Shown: positions 1 through 7,930 of the stretch, piece by piece
Numbering within the stretch: position 1 is the stretch's first letter
Layout: each line of letters starts with the position of its first letter
Source of the DNA: Clostridia bacterium
GTDB taxonomy: Bacteria; Bacillota_A; Clostridia; Christensenellales; Borkfalkiaceae
DNA: 11,355 nt
Reading direction: 5' to 3'
NCBI GenBank assembly: GCA_017621955.1
Contig: JAGASB010000327.1
Span: 1 to 11,355 of the forward strand
The notes under the pieces: model-generated
What the model saw: the letters and a program-made list of their open reading frames with translations, nothing else
Told to the model about the DNA's origin: nothing
Databases searched by the model: none
Translations under genes and position numbers: made by a program

Positions 1-22
1 AGTTAAGAATTTAGGAGATAAT

Positions 23-1180
23 ATGAAAGTTAAAGGACTTGCAACTGTTGAAGTAATTACCCCAAATGATAATTATCATTATTTTTTTGGATACTATGAT
101 TTACAACCATACGACCTTTCGGGCGAAAGGCACCTTGCGCATAGGGTTGAGTTTGCCGATAGAATTCCCGAAATCGGAGACAAGGCAGAACTCGGCTATA
201 TAACCGTTAAAGATAAAACCTTTCATAAGGTTGCAGAAACTAATGCGTGGAACTTTCAGCAAGGCGCGCTACTGCAATGGTTTGACGATGACAGTATAAT
301 TTTTAACGACTTCCGTGGCGGTGAGTTTTGTTCGGTAATCAAAAAGATATCGGACGGAAGCGAACGTATAATTTGCGCTCCGCTTGCACACCTTTCGGCT
401 GATAGAAAGTGGGGTATATCCATAAACTTTATGCGTGTTTGGGATTTTAGACCTGGCTATGGCTACTGCAACCTAAAAGACCCTTACTATAACGTAAATG
501 CGCCCGAAAACGACGGAATATTTTTAGTGGATATTGAAAAGAACACAAAAACCCTTGTGCTTGACTACAAAACTCTTACTGAGCTTTTCCCCGAAAAGCC
601 TTTCTGCGAAATGAAGATTTTGGTAAACCACATAACGTTTAACCCGTCGGCAAGCAGATTTTTGTGTTTACTTAGGAACTTCCCCGAAGAAGGGAAAAGA
701 TGGGGAACGATACTGTTCACGGCAGATAGGGACGGAAAGAACGTTCACAATCTAACAAACTACGAAGTAAACTCTCATTACTATTGGAAAAACGATGAAG
801 AAATTATAATCTTTTCGGGGCTTCCCGATTGGGGCATATATTTCTTTAACGATAAAACGTGTGAAAGAACTATGCTTGACGACGATTATATCAATCACGA
901 AGACGTGCATTGTATATATTCGCCCGACAAAAAGTGCTTTATCGGTGACTGTTATCCAAATACTGGTAATTTTAGGGATATTCTTTTGTATGATTTTGAG
1001 TCTAAAAAGAGCAAGATGATAGTAAGGGCGTACTCACAGCCCGTATCTAACACGGACATAAGGTGCGATTTGCACAACCGCTTTAATAGGGCGGGCGACG
1101 TTGTTTCGTTCGACTCTTTCCATAGCGAAAGAAGAGAAATCGTTCAGTTCCCGTTTGATAGAGAGAAATTTATAAAATAA
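23..1180 (+). CDS. Oligogalacturonate-lyase-like beta-propeller protein
   Basis: This 385-residue protein appears intact. ATG 23 follows AGGAGA at 13-18. There is no signal peptide, so it is probably cytoplasmic. The sequence consists of recurring beta-strand blades with TolB/WD40-like turns, for example NHITFNPSASRF (202-213), HCIYSPD (296-302) and SFDSFHSERREI (362-373). Other family-like motifs are FGYYD (22-26), WNFQQG (76-81) and RCDLHNRF (347-354). From memory, this pattern belongs to a widespread propeller family often annotated as oligogalacturonate lyase-like (PL22-related). PL22 enzymes cleave short pectin fragments and use a metal held by histidines. His203, His292, His296 and His351 are candidates here, but I cannot confirm a complete metal site, so catalysis is uncertain. 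Only 19 bases separate it from the broken enzyme gene downstream, implying one transcript. Its own promoter lies outside the window. Confidence 0.75.
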   Translation: MKVKGLATVEVITPNDNYHYFFGYYDLQPYDLSGERHLAHRVEFADRIPEIGDKAELGYITVKDKTFHKVAETNAWNFQQGALLQWFDDDSIIFNDFRGGEFCSVIKKISDGSERIICAPLAHLSADRKWGISINFMRVWDFRPGYGYCNLKDPYYNVNAPENDGIFLVDIEKNTKTLVLDYKTLTELFPEKPFCEMKILVNHITFNPSASRFLCLLRNFPEEGKRWGTILFTADRDGKNVHNLTNYEVNSHYYWKNDEEIIIFSGLPDWGIYFFNDKTCERTMLDDDYINHEDVHCIYSPDKKCFIGDCYPNTGNFRDILLYDFESKKSKMIVRAYSQPVSNTDIRCDLHNRFNRAGDVVSFDSFHSERREIVQFPFDREKFIK

Positions 1181-1199
1181 CAATAATAGGTGGCTAAAA

Positions 1200-4025
1200 A
1201 TGCTTTATCAAATTGCTTACAAAAAAAAGTTACGAAGACGTTCAAGTTATAACCCCAGGTCAAACGTATACCGAAAAGGTAGACGTTCAACTTGACAAAA
1301 GGTACAATTATAAACTCCGTTTGCGTGGGGTTGGCATACCTTATACTCACAGAACGGAAACAGACTATCCTATATATTTTAGAAAGATTGAAGATCACTT
1401 TTGCCGTCTGGAAACACATACACGCTTGAATTTAACGACGATAATTTGTGCTATGAGCGTACGGTTTACACAAGAATTGCCGACAATCTTAAAACAGGCG
1501 TTTCGTACGAATTTACCTTAAAGTCAAAGGGAAACGGAATGAAGGATAATTTAAGGTTTATATAGACGCATTCTACGGTGCGAAAAGAACACGTTATTAT
1601 CGTGAACAAGCAGATTTAAGTGCTGTTATTGATATTAAAGATAGTGTAGATTACGTTGAATACAAGAAAAGCTTGACTTTTGAAAAAGAAGTGGACTTTG
1701 TAATTATTAAAATATGTTCGCTTGGCTTTGATGGAAACGCTTCGATTTTTGCGCCCACGTTCATTGAGGGCGGAAAAAACTATATAGCCGACTTTGAGTT
1801 TACACCAAAAAAATTGCGTGAGCAACAATGGATAGGCGAAGGTTTTTCTTTGACGGAAAGACCGTCTTTTACAGTAAAATGCAACGGAAAACAAATTTTT
1901 TCGGGCAAAAAGATAGATAGGCTTCAACGCTTAACGGGCGTTGAGTTCGTTATTGATAACGACCTTTTAACTGAAAATAACGTTTTTGAAATTAAGTATG
2001 ATGAAGTAAATAAAATTCAGTATGAATTTGAAGAATTACAACTTATCGCACTTCCCAAAGAAACGGAAATTTTAGGTGTACAGTCAAATCAAGTTAAGGG
2101 TGAGCCGTTTGGCGCTATTTGCTATTTTGATAAAGACTGCGATATAACGGTAGAGTCGGACGAAATAAAATATCTTGGTGAAAACAAGGTTAATAAAGGA
2201 TATAAGGTTTTGCGTTTTGTTGCTGAAAAAGCAGGCAGGACTCAAATAAAAATATCAGACGGCACGGCTATATAAACGTGCGATATTTTGGTTTCGGCAA
2301 AGCAAAAGGACGACGTTATCACGGGCAGTGGTGACTTTATTTACATCAACCAAAACTTTGAAGATTTTATCGAATACATTGCTTGGTACGTTAGGGAAGA
2401 TATCGGCGATATGATAACGCTACGCAGTTGCTACCGTTGGGGTGGTACTAGCGAAGCAGACCCTGAATTTTGGGCAAAGGCTGTTCAAATCTTAAAAGAT
2501 TTGGGGCTTTATTATGCGCTTATGATTGACGGAAGGGAACTTAACGGAATAAACGCTAACCCTACGTTTGAGATGCTTGATAGCGAATATTTCTTGGGCG
2601 AACAAACGCACGAAAAGGACGGTTCGTATACTTATTGGATACAGGACCTTGACGATTACGAAGACTTTTTCAATCATTTAATAACTAGAAAAATGCACCG
2701 TAACGGTATTACAGGTAAATTCAGTCCCGTTTACGATAAACAGGATAATTCACGTTGGTTTTACGCTGGCGACAACATAGAAAACGTAAAAGACGCTTAT
2801 GAAGAACTTGTGCGCAACTTAAAAAATACCGCAATAGACGGTGCGACAAGACACACGGGCGTAACGCCGTTATTTTCTGCGTTCTTTGACGCTGGATATA
2901 AATGGCTTGGCTATGAGTCAATGTACGGTGGCCACGAAATAATTTTCGGTGCGCTCCGTGGAATGAGTAATTCAAAAGGGATTGACTGCTTCGGCTCACA
3001 CCTTGCGCTTCAATGGTCAACTGCACCTTGCGACGTTATGGGCCACGCATAAGATACCGTTTGGCACTTTATTCAAGTTATATGAACGGTGTAAAACAAA
3101 TCAACACCGAAGAAGGACTTTGGAATATTGAAAACCCGTTTGAAGCGTTTGACCGCTTCTCTTATGCGTGTACGATACACAGAGAAGAACAAAAAAAGTT
3201 CAACCGTTTCATAAAAACGCATACAAGGCGTGGTAAACAGTCGAGAAGAATAGCGATGATGGCCGGTAAATATGACGGTATGGATTGTTTCTCTACGGGT
3301 AGCGTTTACGGACAAAAAGGTAAGTATTGGCTATATAACACCCCAGAAGACAGTTGGGATTTGTTAAAGGTATTCTATCCGCAAGCAAAGGTAGGTCAAA
3401 TTTATCACTTTGTTCAAAAGGGCGGTGAAAAGGGATTAAGACCAAAAGACGTTGAGTTCTTAAAAGCTTGCCACACCTTTACGACACCGTATCAAGAGAA
3501 CGAGCGCTTACCAAAAACGCAAGCGTTATAAAGAGTGCGCTTGTTGATAAACTTTTATCATACGTTGATAAGGGCAACCTTATTTACTTTGATAAAGACG
3601 CATACCCGATTGAGTTTGCAACTGAATACGCAGATGAGCTTAAAAAGGCAGGCAAAGAGTTTGGCACAAAGTTTGTTGACGACGTTGACCACGTTTGCTT
3701 TACTGAATACAAGCAAGACAACGGCTCAACTACACTTTATATTGTCAATATTCGTTGGTGGGAAGAAACGTCCGCAACTTGCACGCTAAAACTTGGTGAA
3801 GATAAATATGCGTTAAAGTTTACCGATAATTACTTAAAACTTATGGCTATATCGCCAAACGGCAAAAAGGCTGTACTTATAAGTGGAGACGTGGACGCTT
3901 ACTTCATTGATGATAACACGGTGATTTTATCGGGCGAAGAAAAGGCTGATATAACCGTGTTTGCAAACGGACAAGAAAGAACAGAGCAAGTTGAAGTTTC
4001 AGGTGAATATAAATTAACAGTATAA
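1200..4025 (+). pseudogene. Frameshifted large carbohydrate-active enzyme-like gene (about 942 codons)
   Basis: The start is ATG 1200, with AGGTGG at 1188-1193. Reading through needs frame changes near 1221-1228 (one extra A in an 8-A run), 1399-1402 (one T lost), 1557-1559 (one T lost), 2269-2281 (a TAA at 2273-2275, or one T lost plus one C gained), 3050 (one T lost) and 3478-3480 (one T lost). With these repaired, one protein of about 942 residues ends at TAA 4023-4025. Its first 360 or so residues are beta-rich with no signal peptide. A middle alpha/beta part, from about base 2300 to 3500, looks like a TIM-barrel glycoside hydrolase (acidic strand ends such as ALMIDGREL, and GYESMYGGHE). 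The last 150 or so residues are beta-rich, as in accessory domains of such enzymes. I do not recognise the family. Absence of other stop codons indicates very recent decay or local sequence error. Confidence 0.7.
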
Positions 4026-4043
4026 TTCACCGTATAATTCACC
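4020..4043 (+). repeat. 12-bp tandem duplication spanning a stop codon
   Basis: GTATAATTCACC occurs twice head to tail (4020-4031 and 4032-4043). The first copy contains the last sense codon (GTA) and stop (TAA) of the broken enzyme gene. Because the unit is 12 bases, the second copy repeats the same Val-stop in frame. It looks like a recent replication-slippage duplication with no expected effect on the product. Confidence 0.85.
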
Positions 4044-4070
4044 AAAACAAAAAACTAACTTTTTTATCGG

Positions 4071-4967
4071 TCAAAACAAATTTGTTTTTTGGGGGTGTGT
4101 GGTTGTTTTTAATGCCTGTTCTCTATAAGAAGATGGGGTACGGTTGACATACTTTTTAAATGTGTGGTTAAAGAAGCGTGGGTCAGAAAAATTAAGCATA
4201 TTGGATATGTTTGTAATACTTATTGCAGTTGAGGCTAAAAGTTTTTTTGCTTCTTCAATTTTCAATTCGTTAAACAGGCTAATAATTGATTTTTTATAAC
4301 GTTCCTTAAAAATGTGGGAAATGTAATATTTGCTGTAATTTATGTTGTTTGCAACTTCGTCAATGGTAATTTTTTTATAAACATTTTTTTTAAGGAACAA
4401 ATGAATTTGTTTACAAATAGCATCAACGTTATCTTCGGTATGGAAAAATATTTTATTTTGAGTGTATAATTCGGGATGTCTTAAAAGTCTGATAATTAAA
4501 GTTTCAAATAAATTTTTAATACATTGTTCCCCGCCAAGAATAGGGTTTTCTAACGGGATAAGTTTGTCAAGTGAAGAGGTTTTAAATGTCGCCCGTATTT
4601 CATTGATGATGTTGGATAACAATTCGCTATCCTCATTTGAAACGAACAACGGGAAATTTGCCAAAGGCTGTACGATAGGAGAAAAGCATTCAAAACAAAT
4701 AAAAAGCAAATTAGCATCTTTTTTGTTTGAAACGGTAAACTGGTGAAATGCGTTTGGGGGCAATAAAAGCATTTGCCCGCTTTTTAAGCTGTTGTTAGCG
4801 TCGTTTACAGCGTACTCTATATCGCCAGATAAAACGTAAATAAACTCCCAAAAGTCATGAATTTCAGGGGGAGCGGTGTGGGAAGTTTGCCAAGAAATAA
4901 AGTCTAGGGCAAGTATTTTTTTTATATTAAGCGTTTGCTTTATTGTGTGTTTGAAATATTTTCTCAT
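4071..4967 (-). CDS. AraC-family transcriptional regulator
   Basis: This is a 298-residue protein of normal family length. Residues about 33-80 form a cupin-type sugar-sensing domain, visible in HDFWEFIYVLSGDIEY and the later PPNAFHQF. The C-terminal third carries the paired AraC helix-turn-helix motifs: TIDEVANNINYSKYYISHIF (201-220) and ITNISNMLNFSDPRFFNHTF (251-270), followed by the typical TPSSYR signature (278-283). ATG at 4967-4965 is the only good start; AGG lies only three bases before it, so the ribosome binding site is weak. It is divergent from the ABC importer, with 196 bases between the two starts, the usual layout for a local activator of a sugar uptake operon. It may also act on the propeller and enzyme genes upstream. 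Effector and targets are inferred from position only. Its last codons overlap the palindrome AAAACAAATTTGTTTT (4073-4088), which is too AT-rich to call a terminator. Confidence 0.92.
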   Translation of the reverse strand: MRKYFKHTIKQTLNIKKILALDFISWQTSHTAPPEIHDFWEFIYVLSGDIEYAVNDANNSLKSGQMLLLPPNAFHQFTVSNKKDANLLFICFECFSPIVQPLANFPLFVSNEDSELLSNIINEIRATFKTSSLDKLIPLENPILGGEQCIKNLFETLIIRLLRHPELYTQNKIFFHTEDNVDAICKQIHLFLKKNVYKKITIDEVANNINYSKYYISHIFKERYKKSIISLFNELKIEEAKKLLASTAISITNISNMLNFSDPRFFNHTFKKYVNRTPSSYREQALKTTTHPQKTNLF

Positions 4968-4973
4968 AGACCT

Positions 4974-5002
4974 ATTATGTGTTATTTTTTGTTAAAAGTC
5001 AA
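4974..5002 (-). promoter_or_regulatory. Candidate promoter for the AraC regulator
   Basis: On the minus strand, TTGACT (5002-4997) and CATAAT (4979-4974) lie 17 bases apart, each matching the sigma-A consensus at five of six positions. The expected transcription start would fall at or within a base or two of the regulator ATG at 4967, implying a leaderless or nearly leaderless message. A perfect TTGACA further upstream (5053-5048) has no suitable -10 element. Confidence 0.45.
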
Positions 5003-5066
5003 CCGAAAAAGCAAAAAAAACAAAAAAAGCGCATATAAACAAAAAATTGTCAATTTGATGCAAGAT

Positions 5067-5096
5067 AGCAAAATATTACACCTGGTTAAGCAAAAT
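5067..5096 (+). promoter_or_regulatory. Candidate AraC operator: two AGCAAAAT half-sites
   Basis: AGCAAAAT occurs at 5067-5074 and again at 5089-5096, 22 bases apart start to start, about two helical turns. Extended to 12 bases the copies agree at ten positions. The second copy ends six bases before the -35 element of the transporter promoter. AraC-family activators typically bind two direct half-sites about 21 bases apart beside the -35. In such AT-rich DNA a chance 8-base repeat is not rare, so spacing and position carry the argument. Confidence 0.4.
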
Positions 5097-5102
5097 TTAA
5101 CA

Positions 5103-5131
5103 TTGATTATATCGATTTTTTGTAGTATAAT
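5103..5131 (+). promoter_or_regulatory. Sigma-A-type promoter of the ABC importer operon
   Basis: TTGATT (5103-5108) and a perfect TATAAT (5126-5131) are separated by 17 bases. Transcription would start near 5138, giving a leader of about 26 bases with AGGAG at 5152-5156, seven bases before ATG 5164. The imperfect -35 fits a promoter helped by an activator. Confidence 0.8.
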
Positions 5132-5163
5132 TATTGAACAAAAAAGAAAAAAGGAGCAAAAAG

Positions 5164-6867
5164 ATGAAGAAAAAATTTTTAGCAATGGCTATGGGTACAA
5201 TGCTCTTGCTCAGTCAACTAGCTGCTTGTGGCTTAGGCTCAACGACTGACGCGCCGCCTGCAACTGGTGACAAAGTTATAACCGTAGCAATTCAAGACAG
5301 TGGTAACGGAACGCAGTTTTTATATGATTTAAAAGATGCGTATGAAGCTTTACATCCTGGTACTATAATAGACGTTGTTATTGACAACTCTAACTTAAAC
5401 TCGGGTGACCATCCTATATCTAACGGTCACGATGAAATGGGATATGACTTGATATATTGTGAAAACGGTTTTAACGATTATCAAATTTATGGTCATAAAC
5501 TTTTAGACATAACAGATATATATTCTTTAAAAGTTTACGATGAAAACTATAACTACGTTGGTGAAGGTGGCACGGTAAGTTTAAACGATAGAATGACCGA
5601 AGACTTAATAACCAAATTCAATATTGGGACAAAAGAAAAACCACAATATAAAGCACTTCCTTGGTACAGTTATTTATACGGTGCTTGGTATGATGCGGAC
5701 TTGTTTAAACAAGAAGAATTGTATTCATTACCTGGATATAAAGGTCTTGACTGCATAGAAGGCAACAAAGATGACAATTTAGGTCCTGACGGTGTTGAAG
5801 GCACTTATGATGACGGATTGCCTGCAACGTGGGAAGATATGAAAGTTTTATTACAAACTATGGTTGACCCAGACTATAACATCGTACCTTTCACTTGGTC
5901 GGGTAAATGGGGCTATATGAGAACTAACTGGCTTGATAGTATCGTTGCAACGTATGAAGGCGTTGACGATATGTATTTAAACTATACTTGGGACGGTGTG
6001 GATTCAGACTTTGGTAAAATCACGCCTGAAAATGCATATTTGCTCCAAAAACAGACGGGTAAATACGCAGCGTTAAAGGTTGCAGAATATTTAATTCAAA
6101 ACGGAATGCACTCAGCAACTTCTTTTGACTCCTCGCAAAACCACACTGGTGCACAAGAAGACTACTTAAACAGTGTAATTACCGATAAACGCAGTGCGTT
6201 CTTAATAGACGGTAACTATTGGACTTACGAAGCAAGAGAATATTTTGCGGCGATGGCAAAGAACGTTAGTATGAACTATTCAAGAAAGAAAAGAAACTTC
6301 AAGTTCTTCCCATTCCCCAAATTTATCGGAACAGAAGGAATTCCAAATCAAACCAACACCAAGACTATTGCACGTGTTTCTGTTGGTGCTTGTATGGTGC
6401 CCATGGCAGGAACTGAGGACCCTGACCTTGTAAAAGACTTCTTATTATTCACGCAATCGACAGAAAATCAGTTGGCGTTTGTAAAAATTAACGACTTGAT
6501 GCCGTCGTTAAAGACAAGTTTCAGTGACGAACAAAAAGATTCGCTTAGCACTATTGCAAAAAGTACTTTAGAAGTAATCAATGACAAAAACACTGCGATT
6601 TTCCTTCCTGGTGATTCGTTTATGCCGTATGAAAAAAAGATTCAGACTGCTAGGTATAAAATGTCAAGCTATTTAACTCAATTCGACTGGTATACGCTTA
6701 GAGATTCAAATTATCAATACGACCCGTTGAGAACAATGTATTTTGATATCAAAAATAATGAGGCTAAACCTATGAATGCAGATAGGTGGTTTGCTGGATT
6801 AAATCAAGGTAATTACAGCGAAGCTACTTGGAAAGAATATTTAAGGACTATAGGTGTTATTGACTAA
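5164..6867 (+). CDS. CUT1 ABC importer solute-binding lipoprotein
   Basis: This 567-residue extracellular sugar-binding protein (family 1 SBP) is anchored to the outer face of the membrane. ATG 5164 is chosen over the in-frame TTG 5134 because AGGAG precedes it and because residues 1-22 then form a clean lipoprotein signal: KKK, a hydrophobic stretch, and LAAC with the lipidated Cys22. A short Thr/Pro linker leads into the first lobe (VITVAIQDSGNG, about 37-49). It is longer than simple maltose-binding types, partly through an acidic Asp/Gly insertion at 201-218 that resembles a calcium-binding loop. Tryptophans and tyrosines (for example 167-175 and 505-510) could stack on sugar rings. The permease gene follows ten bases after the stop. 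The transported sugar cannot be deduced. Confidence 0.93.
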   Translation: MKKKFLAMAMGTMLLLSQLAACGLGSTTDAPPATGDKVITVAIQDSGNGTQFLYDLKDAYEALHPGTIIDVVIDNSNLNSGDHPISNGHDEMGYDLIYCENGFNDYQIYGHKLLDITDIYSLKVYDENYNYVGEGGTVSLNDRMTEDLITKFNIGTKEKPQYKALPWYSYLYGAWYDADLFKQEELYSLPGYKGLDCIEGNKDDNLGPDGVEGTYDDGLPATWEDMKVLLQTMVDPDYNIVPFTWSGKWGYMRTNWLDSIVATYEGVDDMYLNYTWDGVDSDFGKITPENAYLLQKQTGKYAALKVAEYLIQNGMHSATSFDSSQNHTGAQEDYLNSVITDKRSAFLIDGNYWTYEAREYFAAMAKNVSMNYSRKKRNFKFFPFPKFIGTEGIPNQTNTKTIARVSVGACMVPMAGTEDPDLVKDFLLFTQSTENQLAFVKINDLMPSLKTSFSDEQKDSLSTIAKSTLEVINDKNTAIFLPGDSFMPYEKKIQTARYKMSSYLTQFDWYTLRDSNYQYDPLRTMYFDIKNNEAKPMNADRWFAGLNQGNYSEATWKEYLRTIGVID

Positions 6868-6877
6868 GAGGTGAAAA

Positions 6878-7930
6878 ATGGAAAACGAGGATAAGGTTTC
6901 TTTTCTTGGCAGAATATTTGGTAAATTTTTCTATTGGCTTAAATGGCTGATATATGGAATACGAGTACGCATACATAATTTATCAAATAAGTTGATTAAA
7001 AGAAAAGCTAGAGACGATAAAAAAGTACTTGCAACAAATAAATTAAAAGAGCGATTGTTCTTAATTACTTTGTTAATTTGGCCAGCAGTATGTTTTTGTG
7101 TTAACTTTTTTTGGTGTAACGGCAACCAGTTTGTTTTGGCTTTTAAGGGATACGATAGGGAAACAAACTCATTCTATTTCCTAACCCAAGACATATTCCA
7201 AAACTTCGCAGCGGTAATAAACGATTTGCGGTTTACGCCTGGTTTCAGTATGATGATAACTAACTCAGTTATTAACTTTGTTTTCCCAATGCTTACAACG
7301 GGAAACATAGCAATAGCGGTTTCGTTCTTTTTGTACAAGAAGGTTGTTGGGCATAAGTTTTACGTTGTAATACTGTTCTTGCCACAGATTATATCAAGTA
7401 TAGTATTCGTTATCACGTTTGAACACCTAGTTGAGCTTTTCCCGCGGTATATATTGCATATGGATATCTCAAGTTTGATAACCAACCCGCAAACATCGTT
7501 CTGGATGTTGCAAATCTTTACATTCTGGCTATCTTATGCTAACGGTATGATACTCTACACGGGGTTGATGGCAAGAATTCCGCACGACATAGTAGAAGCG
7601 GCAGAAATTGACGGATGTGGCTTAGGTAAAGAGTTTTTTAAGATAACCTTACCGCTTATTTGGCCACAATACTCAATAGGCGTGTTCCTAAGTGTTCCTA
7701 TATTCTTTTCAGGGTCGCCTAACACATTTGCGTTCTTCGGTTCGGATGCACCGTCTGATACGTGGACGTTTGGATACTATTATTTCAGTATTATAGTAAA
7801 TAACAGTACTTCTGCGTTTGAAAAATATGGTTACGCTTCGGCAGCGGGTTTAATATTCAGTGCAATTGCAATTCCTTTAACTTATTTAGCAAAATATCTA
7901 TGCGAAAGGGGGCCACAAAGTGAAATCTAG
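6878..7930 (+). CDS. CUT1 sugar ABC transporter permease, first subunit (LplB/UgpA type)
   Basis: This 350-residue inner membrane protein starts at ATG 6878 after GAGGTG (6868-6873). A basic cytoplasmic N-terminus of about 55 residues (KRKARDDKK at 41-49) precedes about six membrane segments near 59-80, 122-152, 160-181, 206-230, 262-284 and 322-340. The ATPase-coupling EAA loop is clear: EAAEIDGCG from residue 240, then I256 and LP at 258-259. It should pair with the next gene product to form the translocation pore for the sugar delivered by the binding protein. It lies in the same operon, and its last 11 bases overlap the next gene, suggesting translational coupling. Confidence 0.93.
   Translation: MENEDKVSFLGRIFGKFFYWLKWLIYGIRVRIHNLSNKLIKRKARDDKKVLATNKLKERLFLITLLIWPAVCFCVNFFWCNGNQFVLAFKGYDRETNSFYFLTQDIFQNFAAVINDLRFTPGFSMMITNSVINFVFPMLTTGNIAIAVSFFLYKKVVGHKFYVVILFLPQIISSIVFVITFEHLVELFPRYILHMDISSLITNPQTSFWMLQIFTFWLSYANGMILYTGLMARIPHDIVEAAEIDGCGLGKEFFKITLPLIWPQYSIGVFLSVPIFFSGSPNTFAFFGSDAPSDTWTFGYYYFSIIVNNSTSAFEKYGYASAAGLIFSAIAIPLTYLAKYLCERGPQSEI

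Noticed and set aside
2273..2275. Readthrough or alternative genetic code at the in-frame TAA
   Set aside because: TAA is used as the normal stop of several genes here. One T lost and one C gained nearby restores a plausible sequence (AYINVDILVS), consistent with the other indels.
1200..4025. Programmed frameshifting or recoding as the explanation for all breaks in the enzyme gene
   Set aside because: The breaks differ in direction and sit in short T runs of one to four bases with no slippery heptamer or downstream structure. Six programmed shifts in one gene are not credible.
4073..4088. Palindrome AAAACAAATTTGTTTT near the convergent gene ends as a terminator
   Set aside because: It has almost no G or C, no loop, and lies inside the end of the AraC coding sequence. 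The nearby A/T runs at 4048-4056 are also too weak. I cannot support a terminator between the convergent genes.
5134..5163. Upstream TTG start giving ten extra residues on the binding protein
   Set aside because: The TTG lies at or just before the predicted transcription start, has no ribosome binding site, and would spoil the lipoprotein signal peptide.
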